From VXNE01 sp965248075 (GTDB taxonomy: Bacteria; Pseudomonadota; Gammaproteobacteria; Pseudomonadales; Azotimanducaceae), in contig CBDFIL010000001.1 in assembly GCA_965248075.1 (NCBI GenBank), positions 62,001-126,000 of the forward strand: a stretch of 64,000 nt of DNA, given 5' to 3'. The translations under genes and the position numbers were made by a program. The notes beneath the pieces are model-generated. The model saw nothing but the letters and a program-made list of their open reading frames with translations. It was not told where the DNA came from and made no database searches. Of the stretch, positions 55,398 to 64,000 are shown in pieces; within the stretch, counting starts at the first letter, position 1, and the number at the start of each line of letters is the position of its first letter.

Positions 55398-56390
55398 ATG
55401 ACAGAGGTTTATCGCGTGGTGGGCGCCGAGGAGTCGCCGTACTCCGTCAAGGTGCGGTCGTACTTCCGCTACAAGGGTATTGCGCACGAGTGGCTGTCCC
55501 GCGCCGCCGCGGGGGACCTGTACCAGCGCCACGCACGGCTGCCGCTGGTCCCCCTGGTCGTCACGCCGGACGACCGCGGCTTGCAGGACTCCACCCCTAT
55601 CATCGAAGCCATGGAGGCAGACTTTCCCGAACCGGGGATCCACCCGTCGGAGCCCCTCGCGGCGTTCGTCTCCGCCCTGCTCGAAGAGTTCGGCGACGAG
55701 TGGGGCAACAAGTGGATGTTCCACTTCCGCTGGGCGCGCGCGGCCGACCAGATCGCTTGCGCGCGTCGCCTTGCCGCGAGCGGCGGGGCGGACCTGAGCG
55801 TCGAGGATCTCGAGCAGGCCGCCCGAACGGTCGTCGAACGCATGGTGAACCGGGTCTGGTTCGTGGGATCGAACGCGGTGACGGCCGCGCAGATCGAGCA
55901 GTCCTTCCACGACGCCGTTCCCCACCTGGAACGCCACCTGGTGGGGCGTCCCTATCTGTTCGGGGGGCGGCCGGCGTTCGCGGACTTCGGGCTCTGGGGG
56001 CAGATCTACAACGCCCGGCGGGACCCGACACCGGCTACCATCATTGCGCGGGCACCCCGCGTGAACCAGTGGCTCGACCGCATGCTGCTGCCGGTCGTCC
56101 AGGGTGATTTCGAGCCGTGGTCGGCGCTGGAACCGACGCTCCTGCCGCTGCTGGCCGACCAGGTCGGCGCCATGTTCCTGCCCTGGAGCGCCGCGAACGC
56201 GGCGGCCCTCGCGGACGGCAGCGAGGAGTTCACCGTCTCCCTGAAGGGCGTCGACTGGACCCAGAAGCCGCAGAAATACCACGCGCGATCGCTCGCCGCA
56301 CTGCGCGCGAAGTACACCGCAGCACGGGACGTGGCCGGCCTCGACGACCTGCTGGCGGAGACCGGCTGTCTCGAGGTGTTGCGGGGCTGA
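55398..56390 (+). CDS. Glutathione S-transferase-like protein
   Basis: This 330-aa protein has an N-terminal thioredoxin-like domain (YRVVGAEESPYSVKVRSYFRYKG, VPLVVTPDDRGLQDSTPIIEAME) and a helical C-terminal domain (YLFGGRPAFADFGLWGQIY). It is longer than classical GSTs, with about 100 extra residues at the C-terminus (VDWTQKPQKYHARSL). The substrate is unknown; it may conjugate or isomerise aromatic compounds, in keeping with the neighbouring VOC and DsbA-like genes. Confidence 0.85.
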   Translation: MTEVYRVVGAEESPYSVKVRSYFRYKGIAHEWLSRAAAGDLYQRHARLPLVPLVVTPDDRGLQDSTPIIEAMEADFPEPGIHPSEPLAAFVSALLEEFGDEWGNKWMFHFRWARAADQIACARRLAASGGADLSVEDLEQAARTVVERMVNRVWFVGSNAVTAAQIEQSFHDAVPHLERHLVGRPYLFGGRPAFADFGLWGQIYNARRDPTPATIIARAPRVNQWLDRMLLPVVQGDFEPWSALEPTLLPLLADQVGAMFLPWSAANAAALADGSEEFTVSLKGVDWTQKPQKYHARSLAALRAKYTAARDVAGLDDLLAETGCLEVLRG

Positions 56391-56421
56391 CTCCCACGAT
56401 TTCGCGCAACGGCGCCGCCGG

Positions 56422-57069
56422 CTATGCGGTCCCGGCGCGCTTCGCCTTCGCGCGTTCGATGAACTGGACCATGACGTCGGAGGTCTGCGCACCGGGAAGC
56501 ATGAAACCGCTCAGCAGGTAGCAGGGGACGCTGACGACGCCGACCTCGAAGGCGCCCCGAATGCGGGCGCGCATGTCCTCCTCGTCCACGCCGCTCGCGA
56601 GGTAGGCGCGCGTTTCCCCGGCATCCAGCCCCGCCGCGGAGGCTGCCTCGCAGAGCGTCTCGAGGTCCCCGACATCGCGACCCTCGCAGAAGTAGAACCG
56701 GAACAGCACCTCGGCGAGCGCGTGTTGCGCACCGGGGCCCGACACCCGCTCCGCGCGGTCAAGCAACCGGTGCGCCGTCAGCGTGTTGGGCACGCGCCCG
56801 ATGGCGGCGTAGTCGAACGCGATGCCGGCGTCCTCGCCTTCCTCCACGATGCGCCTCGGCACCCGCGCGCGCTCCGCCCGTTCCCCGTACCTGCGCGCGA
56901 GGTATTCGTCGCGGTCCATGCCAGTCGCCGGCAGGTTCGGATAGAGTTGGTACGGTCGCCAGACCAGCTCCACGTCTTCGCCCGCGGATGTGGCGAGGGC
57001 CGCGTCGAGCCGGCGCTTGCCGACGAAGCACCACGGACAGATGACGTCGGAATAGATTTCTATCAGCAT
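56422..57069 (-). CDS. DsbA-family (FrnE-like) oxidoreductase
   Basis: This 215-aa cytoplasmic protein begins MLIEIYSDVICPWCFVGKRR with a CPWC redox motif, followed by VWRPYQLYPNLPATGMDRDEY, the substrate loop of FrnE/2-hydroxychromene-carboxylate isomerase relatives. GVVSVPCYLLSGFMLPGAQ holds the cis-Pro loop (SVP). It lacks a signal peptide, unlike periplasmic DsbA. It faces the GST-like gene in convergent arrangement with 31 bases between. Confidence 0.88.
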   Translation of the reverse strand: MLIEIYSDVICPWCFVGKRRLDAALATSAGEDVELVWRPYQLYPNLPATGMDRDEYLARRYGERAERARVPRRIVEEGEDAGIAFDYAAIGRVPNTLTAHRLLDRAERVSGPGAQHALAEVLFRFYFCEGRDVGDLETLCEAASAAGLDAGETRAYLASGVDEEDMRARIRGAFEVGVVSVPCYLLSGFMLPGAQTSDVMVQFIERAKAKRAGTA

Positions 57070-57137
57070 GTGTCCGATGATAGCGGGCGCGCGGGCCCTG
57101 CGCCCCCTTCCCTGACATTTTCACGAGGAGGATTTCC

Positions 57138-57917
57138 ATGGCCATCCAACTGCGCCAAATCGCGCTGGTCGCACGCGAACTCGCCCCCGCGATCGACGAC
57201 CTGTGCGGCATTTTCGGCATCGAGCCCTGCTTCATCGACCCGGGCGTCGGCGTGTACGGGCTCGAGAACACGCTCATGCCGATCGGGCGCAACTTCCTCG
57301 AGGTGGTCGCCCCCGTCGAGGAGAACACCGCCGGTGGGCGCTACCTCGACCGGCGTAACGGCGACGGCGGCTACATGGTCATCTGCCAGGCCGGCAACAA
57401 GCCCACCCAGCAGGCCGTGCGGCAGCGCGCGCTCGATGAGGGCGTCCGGATCGCCACGGAGTCCGAGCGCGAGACGTGGACCATCTGTCAACTCCATCCC
57501 CGCGACATGATCGCGTCCTTCCTCGAGATCGACTGGGACATCAACAACGATTTCGACGGCATGTGGCACCCCGCCGGCGGGCTCGGCTGGGAGGGGAACG
57601 TCAACCAGTCGGTCACCCGGGACTTCCTCGGTGTCGAGTTGCAGGGCGTGGACCCGGTGGGGATCGCCGAACTGTGGGGCAAGGTGACGGCACTACCCGT
57701 CGAACGCGATGGCGCCGTGCTGAACCTCGAGCTCAACAACGCGACCATCCGTTTCGTGGAGGCGACCGACGGACGTGGACCCGGCCTCGGCGGCATCGAT
57801 CTCGCGGTGAACGACCGGGAACGGATTCTGAGGGCGGCCAGCGAGCGCGGCTGCTATGTCTCCCACGACCGCGTCGATGTGTGCGGCGTGCGGTGGTACT
57901 TGAAGGACGCCGGCTGA
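57138..57917 (+). CDS. VOC-family / glyoxalase-like protein
   Basis: This 259-aa protein starts at ATG 57138 after GAGGAGG. LRQIALVARELAPAIDDLCGIFG opens the first domain; LMPIGRNFLEVVAPVEENTAGG and YLDRRNGDGGYMVICQ are typical of the two-domain glyoxalase-like group seen beside aromatic or steroid catabolism genes. C-terminal GLGGIDLAVNDRERILRAA begins the last module. The reaction is unknown. Confidence 0.83.
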   Translation: MAIQLRQIALVARELAPAIDDLCGIFGIEPCFIDPGVGVYGLENTLMPIGRNFLEVVAPVEENTAGGRYLDRRNGDGGYMVICQAGNKPTQQAVRQRALDEGVRIATESERETWTICQLHPRDMIASFLEIDWDINNDFDGMWHPAGGLGWEGNVNQSVTRDFLGVELQGVDPVGIAELWGKVTALPVERDGAVLNLELNNATIRFVEATDGRGPGLGGIDLAVNDRERILRAASERGCYVSHDRVDVCGVRWYLKDAG

Positions 57918-58002
57918 CCGTACGCGGCGCCATCTACACCAGGCCACCAGGTGCCGTGTCCCATACGTCCGCCAGGTCGCCGCGTGCCTCGCCCGGCCTG
58001 AT

Positions 58003-58296
58003 TCAGGCCCCGTACCCCCCACCGTTCGAAGGGCTGTCGCCGGCCGCCCCGTCGGAGTCCACGCTCCCGAGGCGTATCTCCACCGAGCGCAAACGGTCGT
58101 CGAGCCTCCCGATTGCCATGCGCAGTTCCCGCGTCTCGCTCCGCAACTCCGTGCCCTGGTGCCTGATCTCGGAACGGACATCGCTCCACGTGGCGAGCAT
58201 GAGGCCGGCCAGGGTGACCCCGATCACCGCCATCCCGATCAACTCGTTGCTCGCACCCCAGCGATTGGTTTTCCCTGACTGCACCGTCTCACCCAC
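58003..58296 (-). CDS. Small membrane-anchored coiled-coil protein
   Basis: GTG at 58296 gives 97 aa; a longer open frame upstream looks non-coding. One membrane segment (ELIGMAVIGVTLAGLMLATW) is followed by a short coiled coil (ELRSETRELRMAIGRLDDRLRS). Proteins of this form are widespread and uncharacterised; they may organise a membrane complex. It lies between the VOC gene (convergent) and BipA. Confidence 0.6.
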   Translation of the reverse strand: MGETVQSGKTNRWGASNELIGMAVIGVTLAGLMLATWSDVRSEIRHQGTELRSETRELRMAIGRLDDRLRSVEIRLGSVDSDGAAGDSPSNGGGYGA

Positions 58297-58445
58297 GCGT
58301 TGACTCGCTACGCCACCCGACCACCCTGGCTCCGACAATACCCTCGACGGACCGCGACGGATAGCGCAACCGCGCACTTCGATGTGCGCCAACAACCACT
58401 GGGCTCGTGCGAGGGCGGCATTCCCTTCCTCCGCCTTCCACGCAC

Positions 58446-60239
58446 TCACGCCCGCCGCCGCTCGCTCTCCCGCAACGCCATCTTGCGGATGCGAATCGAC
58501 TTCGGCGTGACCTCGACCAACTCGTCGGCGTCGATGAACTCGAGCGCCTGCTCCAGCGAGAGCTCGAGCGGCGGCGTGAGCAGGATGTTCTCGTCGCTGC
58601 CGGCCGCGCGGACGTTGGTGAGCTTCTTCTCCTTCAACGGGTTGACGGTGAGATCGTTGGAACGGCTGTGCACGCCGACCACCATGCCCTCGTATACGTC
58701 GACGCCCGGGCCGACCATGAGCCGTCCCCGGTTCTGCAGGTTGAAGAGGGCATAGCCGACCGCACGGCCTGTGGCCTTGGAGATCAGGACACCGGACTTG
58801 CGGCCGGTGTCGAGCCCCCGCGGAGCGCGGTCGTACCCCGCGGAGGAGAAGGTCATGATCCCGGATCCTGAAGTGAACGATGCGAACTCGGTGCGGAACC
58901 CCATCAGCGCCCGCGTCGAGACCGTGCACGTCAGTCGCACCCGCCCCTGGCCATCGTGGCCGACGTCGCTGAGTTCCGCCTTGCGCTCGCCGAGGGCCTC
59001 CATCAGGCGGCCCTGGTGCTCGGCATCGATCTCGAAGACCACCGACTCGAACGGCTCGAGTCGCACGCCGTCTTCCTCCCGAACGATCACCGTCGGCTGG
59101 GAGACGGCCATCTCGTAACCCTCCCGCCGCATCGTCTCGATCAGCACGCCAAGGTGCAGTTCCCCGCGCCCGGAGACCTCGAAACGATCGGCACTCGGCG
59201 TGTGCCGAACGCGCAGGGCGACGTTATAGGAAGCCTCCCGGAACAGCCGCTCCTCGATCTGACGCGCGGTCAGGAACCTGCCTTCCCGCCCCGCGAACGG
59301 ACTGCTGTTCGCGCGGAACGTCATCGTCAGCGTCGGCTCGTCGACCGCGAGCGGCGGCAGGGCCTCGGGCGTGTTGATGTCGCAGACGGTATCCGAGACG
59401 CCCACCTCGTCGACGCCCGTGATACAGACGATGTCGCCGGCGCGCGCGCAGGGCAGTTCGACGCGCTCGAGACCTCGGCTCGCGAGCACCGAGAGCACGC
59501 GTGCCTTGCGCACTTCGCCCGCCGCGTTCACCACGGAGACCGGGCTGCGCGGCGGCAGTTGCCCGCGTCGCACCCGGCCGATTCCGATCACCCCTACATA
59601 GCTCGAATAGTCGAGCGTGCTCACCTGCATCTGGAACGGCCCATCGGTATCGGCGCACGGCGGCGGCACGCGCTCGACGATCAGATCGAGCAGCGGCGTC
59701 ATGTCGTCCGCCAGGCTCGCCGGATCAAGACCGGCCACCCCGAGCGTCGCGGAGGTGAACACCGTAGGAAAGTCGAGTTGCTCCTCGGTCGCGCCGAGAC
59801 GGTCGAACAGGTCGAACACCCCATCCACCACCCGGTGCGGAGTCGCGCCCTCCCGGTCGATCTTGTTGACGACGAGGATCGGCGAGAGCCCCGCGGCGAA
59901 CGCCTTCTGCGTCACGAACCGCGTCTGCGGCATGGGGCCTTCCACTGCGTCGACGAGCAGCAGGACCGAATCGACCATCGACAGGATGCGCTCCACCTCG
60001 CCGCCGAAGTCGGCGTGACCGGGCGTGTCGACGATGTTGATGCGGCACCCCGCGTACTCCACGGCCGTCGTCTTCGACAGAATGGTGATGCCGCGCTCGC
60101 GCTCGAGTTCGTTGCTGTCGAGCGCCCGCTCGGCAATCTCCGTGCGCGCATCGCTCGCCGTCTGCTGGAGGAGGCGGTCGACGAGCGTGGTCTTGCCGTG
60201 ATCGACATGGGCGACGATGGCGACATTGCGGATTTGCAT
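58446..60239 (-). CDS. typA: GTP-binding protein TypA/BipA
   Basis: The start MQIRNVAIVAHVDHGKTTL gives 597 aa. G motifs: G1 AHVDHGKT, G2 in ERERGITI, G3 DTPGHADFGGEV, G4 NKIDRE. Elongation-factor-like domains follow, with the BipA-specific C-terminal part (RNRGRLMVGPGVDVYEGM, NPLKEKKLTNVRAAGSDE). It is a ribosome-associated GTPase for stress and cold adaptation and ribosome assembly. Confidence 0.95.
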   Translation of the reverse strand: MQIRNVAIVAHVDHGKTTLVDRLLQQTASDARTEIAERALDSNELERERGITILSKTTAVEYAGCRINIVDTPGHADFGGEVERILSMVDSVLLLVDAVEGPMPQTRFVTQKAFAAGLSPILVVNKIDREGATPHRVVDGVFDLFDRLGATEEQLDFPTVFTSATLGVAGLDPASLADDMTPLLDLIVERVPPPCADTDGPFQMQVSTLDYSSYVGVIGIGRVRRGQLPPRSPVSVVNAAGEVRKARVLSVLASRGLERVELPCARAGDIVCITGVDEVGVSDTVCDINTPEALPPLAVDEPTLTMTFRANSSPFAGREGRFLTARQIEERLFREASYNVALRVRHTPSADRFEVSGRGELHLGVLIETMRREGYEMAVSQPTVIVREEDGVRLEPFESVVFEIDAEHQGRLMEALGERKAELSDVGHDGQGRVRLTCTVSTRALMGFRTEFASFTSGSGIMTFSSAGYDRAPRGLDTGRKSGVLISKATGRAVGYALFNLQNRGRLMVGPGVDVYEGMVVGVHSRSNDLTVNPLKEKKLTNVRAAGSDENILLTPPLELSLEQALEFIDADELVEVTPKSIRIRKMALRESERRRA

Positions 60240-60410
60240 GGTTCGGGGTTTCAGCAGCCACGAACCGGGACGCCCTGCAGACACGCGTCCGCCGGGCATC
60301 TCGGCAACGGTTTGCGGGAGGCCGTTACGGGGCCACGATCGCCGCCGCCGACACGGTCTGCCGCTGCCTCGCCGGCAACGGGTGCCTTGCGGACCGGCGC
60401 GATGGGTTCA

Positions 60411-60782
60411 TCAAGCCGCGAAACAGAAGAAATTCAACTTGTTGCCGTCCGGGTCCCGGAAGTACCCGGCGTTAAAGCCCTCGCCGCGTGGTCCGGGCGC
60501 ACCTTCGTCGGTCGCGCCGAGTTCCAGGGCCTTCGCATGCAGGCGAGCGACATCCCCGGGCGTGGCGACCCCCAACGCGATCATCACCCCGTTGCCGACC
60601 GTGGCGCCGCCGCCGTCGAAGGGCTTGGTGACACACACCATGGGCTGTTCCATGGACGCTCCCCAGCCGATCATGCTGCCGCCGTCCATCAGGCGCCCGA
60701 TACCCATCTCGCCCAGCAGGCCGTCGTAGAACGCGGCCGCGCGGTCGATGTCGTTGGTGCCCAGGGTGACGTATCCGATCAT
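60411..60782 (-). CDS. VOC-family protein (glyoxalase-like, 123 aa)
   Basis: It begins MIGYVTLGTNDIDRAAAFYDGLLGEMG and ends with AGYFRDPDGNKLNFFCF, the single-domain pattern of the glyoxalase/bleomycin-resistance fold. The His ligand usual at strand 1 is a Gly/Thr here (YVTLGT), so classic metal catalysis is doubtful. It is a stand-alone leftward gene. Confidence 0.85.
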   Translation of the reverse strand: MIGYVTLGTNDIDRAAAFYDGLLGEMGIGRLMDGGSMIGWGASMEQPMVCVTKPFDGGGATVGNGVMIALGVATPGDVARLHAKALELGATDEGAPGPRGEGFNAGYFRDPDGNKLNFFCFAA

Positions 60783-60930
60783 GTCCTGTTCCGGTCTTCG
60801 CGTCGGGGGCGCAAAGCATGCCCGATTGTGGTCACAACAGGAAGGAGCACCGGGGCTCGAGCAGCCCCCGGAGGTGCCCGGAGCCGGGTAACATCGCCCG
60901 GACCGAAGCACGAGGGGGACGGAACGCAAG

Positions 60931-62142
60931 ATGGACACCAGTGCCCGACAGGCGGGATTCGACGAGGCGCGGCTCGGCCGCATCACCGACCACCTGCAGC
61001 GGCATTACGTCGAACCCCGGAAGATCGCCGGCTGCCAGGTGGCCGTCTCGCGACACGGCCAGCTGGCCTACTTCGCCTCGCTCGGCAGCAGAGACCTCGA
61101 GCGCGACCTGCCGATGGCGGACGACACGATCTTCCGCATCTACTCGATGACCAAGCCGATCACGTCCATCGCACTGATGCAGCTCTACGAACGCGGCATG
61201 TTCCAGCTCAACGACCCGATCCACCGGGTGATTCCCGCCTGGCGGGACCATCGCGTGTATGTCGACGGCTCCGGCGAGGGGATGCAGACCCGCGAACCCG
61301 AGAACCCCATGACGTTCCGCCACATCCTCGGCCACACGGCGGGGCTGTCCTACGGCGCCTCCGAGCATCCGGTGGACAAGCTCTACCGGGCGCTGGGCGT
61401 GCGACGGGACGAGGGCGAGACGCTCCGGACCTTCGTCGACAAGCTCGCGCACGTCCCCCTGTACTACACCCCCGGCAAGCGCTGGATGTACTCCTACGCG
61501 ACCGATGTGTGCGGCCATCTGATCGAGGCCCTCTCCGACATGCCGCTCGACCGCTACTTCGCAGAGCACATCTTCGAGCCCCTCGGCATGGCGGACACGG
61601 CGTTCAGCGTGGCACCCGGGAAGCTCGACCGCTTCGCGGCGAACTACGAAAGGCGTCCCGACAAGACGCTCAAGCTGCTCGACGACCCGCAGAACAGCAC
61701 GTACCGGACCCACCCCACCTTTTTCTCCGGCGGCGGCGGCCTGACCGGCACCACCGCCGACTATCTCCGCTTCTGCGAGATGCTGCGCCGGGGCGGGGAA
61801 CTGGACGGCGAGCGGATCCTTGGACCCCGGACGCTTCGGCTCATGACCCGCAACCACCTCGCGGACGGACGGGACCTCACGCAGTTGGCGGACGGCGCGT
61901 TCTCCGAGACCGCCTACGAGGGCGTCGGCTTCGGACTCGGTTTCGCGATGACCCTCTCCGAGGTGGGCGCAGGCACCCTCGGCGCCGGCGACTACTACTG
62001 GGGCGGAGCGGCCTCGACGATCTTCTGGGTGGACCCGGTAGAGGACCTTTCGGCAGTCTTCATGACGCAGCTCATGCCCTCTGCGACGTTCAACTTTCGC
62101 GGCCAACTGAAGAACATCATCTACTCGGCGATCGTCGACTGA
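60931..62142 (+). CDS. Serine hydrolase (beta-lactamase/transpeptidase-like)
   Basis: This 403-aa protein starts MDTSARQAGFDEARLGRITD after GGGACGG. IFRIYSMTKPITSIALMQLYE holds the SxxK nucleophile; YTPGKRWMYSYATDVCG the Tyr motif; GAGDYYWGGAASTIFWVDP the third element. It has no signal peptide. Such enzymes hydrolyse esters or lactones. The next gene, 23 bases later, is a dienelactone-hydrolase-like protein, so the pair may be an operon. Confidence 0.9.
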   Translation: MDTSARQAGFDEARLGRITDHLQRHYVEPRKIAGCQVAVSRHGQLAYFASLGSRDLERDLPMADDTIFRIYSMTKPITSIALMQLYERGMFQLNDPIHRVIPAWRDHRVYVDGSGEGMQTREPENPMTFRHILGHTAGLSYGASEHPVDKLYRALGVRRDEGETLRTFVDKLAHVPLYYTPGKRWMYSYATDVCGHLIEALSDMPLDRYFAEHIFEPLGMADTAFSVAPGKLDRFAANYERRPDKTLKLLDDPQNSTYRTHPTFFSGGGGLTGTTADYLRFCEMLRRGGELDGERILGPRTLRLMTRNHLADGRDLTQLADGAFSETAYEGVGFGLGFAMTLSEVGAGTLGAGDYYWGGAASTIFWVDPVEDLSAVFMTQLMPSATFNFRGQLKNIIYSAIVD

Positions 62143-62165
62143 ACCCGGGGCAAGGGAGCACGGTA

Positions 62166-63152
62166 GTGACAAACGAGAACCCCGGCGGGACGGTGGACCT
62201 TACGGCAGGTCCGGTCGTGCTCCGCAACGGCATCGCGGGCGAGGCGGTCCGTATCCCCACCGCGAGCCCGACAGGCTTCTACCAGGCGATGTCCCAACCC
62301 GACGAGATGCCGGCGACCGAGATCCTCGGCAGCCTGTTCCTGCCGCCCGGAGCTGGGCCGCGGCCGGTCGTGATCGTCGTGCCGGGCAGTCTCGGTGTGG
62401 CCCCTTCACACGTCGCGAAGGCCGATTACCTCACGGACGCCGGGATCGCTTGCTGCGTCATCGACCCGTTCGGCACGCGGGGAGTGACGTCCACGGTCGC
62501 CAACCAGGCCCAGTACTCCTTTGCGGCGAGCGCCTGGGACGTGCTCGCGACGGCCCGCACGCTCGCCCCGCGGGAGGACATCGACGCCACACACATCGGC
62601 GCCCAGGGCCATAGCCGCGGCGGCTCCGCCGTACTCTCCGCCGCCTGCATGTCGCCGCTGGTCGGCCCGGCCCGGTCGCCGTCGCTGCGGGCGGTCTACG
62701 CCGCCTATCCCTGGTCCGGCATGCAGTTCGCGCGGCCCGACGTGGGCGACACCGTCGTGCGGTCCGTCATCGGGGAACGCGACGAGTGGTGCCTGCCGCA
62801 GCAGGTGCAGGCCCACATGCACGCGATGACGCTGCTCGGCTGCAACGCCACGTTCCGGCTCTTCGCCGACGCCCAGCACAGCTTCGACCGCGACACGCCG
62901 GTGGAACTGGTCGCCGACGCGTCGGTCGCACCGGGAGCGCCGACCACATACATCCGGGAGGACGGAGCCCTCGTGCATCCCCTCACCGGGCGCGCGGACC
63001 CCGGCCTCGGCGAGCTGGAGGCGATGCGCTACAGCGTCAAGTCGGGTCATGGGCGGCGCGGGGCGCGCATCGGCAGCGCGGGGGACCAGGCGCGGGCGTT
63101 TCACGAGGACATGATGGAGTTCTGGCGCTCGGTGCTCGTCGAGGCTTCGTAG
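62166..63152 (+). CDS. Dienelactone hydrolase-like alpha/beta hydrolase
   Basis: GTG at 62166 gives 328 aa. Marks are PVVIVVPGSLGVAPSHV (oxyanion region), IGAQGHSRGGSAVL (nucleophile Ser) and LFADAQHSFDRDT (catalytic His). It hydrolyses an ester or lactone of unknown identity. A very long reading frame that runs into this gene from the left is a compositional artefact over the BipA and serine-hydrolase genes. Confidence 0.85.
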   Translation: MTNENPGGTVDLTAGPVVLRNGIAGEAVRIPTASPTGFYQAMSQPDEMPATEILGSLFLPPGAGPRPVVIVVPGSLGVAPSHVAKADYLTDAGIACCVIDPFGTRGVTSTVANQAQYSFAASAWDVLATARTLAPREDIDATHIGAQGHSRGGSAVLSAACMSPLVGPARSPSLRAVYAAYPWSGMQFARPDVGDTVVRSVIGERDEWCLPQQVQAHMHAMTLLGCNATFRLFADAQHSFDRDTPVELVADASVAPGAPTTYIREDGALVHPLTGRADPGLGELEAMRYSVKSGHGRRGARIGSAGDQARAFHEDMMEFWRSVLVEAS

Positions 63153-63164
63153 TCGGCCGGCCGC

Positions 63165-63250
63165 GATGTCAAGGCGTTGACCGGTGTGGGAACGGAGCCG
63201 ACGTCATCTACGATCCCGTCGGCGGGGACCTGTCCTGGACCAGACGCGCA
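63165..63250 (+). pseudogene. Remnant of a quinone oxidoreductase-like gene
   Basis: Two short frames read DVKALTG and then NGADVIYDPVGGDLSW, the NADPH-site segment of zinc-type quinone oxidoreductases (usually VKxLTxGxGADVVYDPVGG), joined by a frameshift. No other part of that gene is visible, so this is a leftover fragment between intact genes. Confidence 0.6.
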
Positions 63251-63388
63251 CCGGAGCAGCACGCTTCGGCACGGCGCGGGCCAAACCCGGGTTGTGTCCC
63301 GGTCGACGGCCTCGCGCTTCGCGATTGACTTTGGGGTGTTGTCCCGCAACGCTTGAAGACCTTTGCACGTTCTTGTGCGCGGCGATAG

Positions 63389-64000
63389 ATGTCCATGGCT
63401 CGAAGAAGGGACTCGGGAGGCAAACTACGCATCGGGGACCACTGGTCGGCGATCAGCATCATCGCGCAGTCCCAGGACAACCCGCTGAAGGCCGTGGCCG
63501 AGTTCGTCGAGAACAGCATCGATGCGCGGGCGAAGAACATCCAGATCGTCCGCGGACGGCACCGGGGCGAACCGTATCTGAAGGTCATCGATGACGGTGA
63601 AGGCGTGCGTCGCGACGCAGCCGGCGTGCCCGACTTCCGCTACGTGGCGACGCACATCTGCGACTCGATCAAGAAACGCCTGAAGCGCAACGGCGCGCAG
63701 GGCATTCAGGGGGAGTTCGGCATCGGCCTGTTGAGCTTCTGGACGCTCGGCGAGAACCTCAAGCTCCGTTCGGCCGCCTCCGACGGCCCTGTGCACGAAA
63801 TGTCCATGCGCCGCGGCGACGAGGGCTACACCGTCAGGGTTACGCGCGCAATCGTAGCGGAACAGGGCACGACGCTCGATATCCGGCCCCTGCTACCGGG
63901 CGTGCGCCAGTTCACCGGTGAGAAGCTCAACTGGTACCTGGCTTCCGAACTGCGCGACCGCATCCGCCAGACGGGCGTTCGCGTGCGCATCAGCGACCGC
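63389..64000 (+). CDS. GHKL-type (HSP90/MutL-like) ATPase, 5' end
   Basis: The gene runs off the right edge. Two in-frame ATGs (63389, 63395) can start it. The Bergerat fold is clear: AVAEFVENSIDARAKNI (N box), LKVIDDGEGV (G1) and GIQGEFGIGLLSFW (G2). These motifs bind ATP in HSP90, MutL, gyrase B and several conflict-system proteins. The partner domains that would decide the role lie outside the window. Confidence 0.85.
   Translation, partial: MSMARRRDSGGKLRIGDHWSAISIIAQSQDNPLKAVAEFVENSIDARAKNIQIVRGRHRGEPYLKVIDDGEGVRRDAAGVPDFRYVATHICDSIKKRLKRNGAQGIQGEFGIGLLSFWTLGENLKLRSAASDGPVHEMSMRRGDEGYTVRVTRAIVAEQGTTLDIRPLLPGVRQFTGEKLNWYLASELRDRIRQTGVRVRISDR

Noticed and set aside
58956..62160. A nearly 1,400-codon rightward frame leading into the dienelactone hydrolase gene
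   Set aside because: It runs antisense through BipA and out of frame through the serine hydrolase; only its last 328 codons, from GTG 62166, are a gene.
1..64000. CRISPR array, tRNA and rRNA genes
   Set aside because: No regularly spaced direct repeats and no tRNA or rRNA-like sequence were recognised on reading; an automated scan was not possible.

Overview
The window is GC-rich bacterial DNA with dense coding on both strands. A TonB-dependent receptor, BipA, Lon, dimeric dUTPase, paired acyl-CoA dehydrogenases and a DgcN/DgcA-type pair point to a Pseudomonadota genome, most likely an uncultured, perhaps marine, gammaproteobacterium. The taxonomic call is inference; there is no rRNA or tRNA gene here to anchor it.

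Layout. (1) 1-1.3 kb: 3' end of a phytanoyl-CoA dioxygenase-like gene and a small conserved ORF. (2) 1.35-13.1 kb: a probable integrative island. It holds a serine resolvase, a four-gene operon (DUF2235 lipase-like hydrolase, ThsB-like TIR protein, second TIR protein, SLOG protein), a HEPN-like gene and a P4-type tyrosine integrase. Two near-identical 1,755-bp IS1380-family copies in opposite orientation have entered it, both at CTAG. The left copy splits the ThsB-like gene, which reads through again when the IS and one CTAG are removed. The operon resembles Thoeris-type TIR/SLOG immunity but carries a Tle1-like hydrolase and is the best candidate here for an undescribed system. (3) 13.4-21.2 kb: esterase, then a leftward operon for D-glutamate/D-amino acid metabolism (dUTPase, DgcN-like, DgcA-like, class IV aminotransferase), and a divergent acyl-CoA dehydrogenase pair. 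(4) 21.2-21.7 kb: a 253-bp MITE with the same termini and CTAG duplication as the IS1380 copies, then a hairpin cluster. (5) 21.7-24 kb: lon. (6) 24.1-40.8 kb: three tandem, very large secreted fibronectin-III/cadherin proteins with metalloprotease modules; one is interrupted by an IS3-family element and two carry frameshifts. (7) 40.8-42.6 kb: another IS. (8) 42.9-64 kb: mostly ordinary metabolic and housekeeping genes (TonB receptor, amidotransferase, M3 peptidase, SUMF1/PEGA protein, carboxyltransferase, aldehyde dehydrogenase, VOC proteins, serine hydrolases, GST, DsbA-like protein, BipA, dienelactone hydrolase), ending inside a GHKL-type ATPase gene.

Several genes carry a frameshift that one inserted or deleted base would repair (HEPN, FN3 proteins 2 and 3, SUMF1 protein, perhaps two esterase starts). 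Either real decay is common here or the assembly has residual indels; this must be settled before calling them dead. Dispersed hairpin repeats occur at about 13.2-13.5, 47.9 and 51.8 kb. No CRISPR array, rRNA or tRNA was seen.
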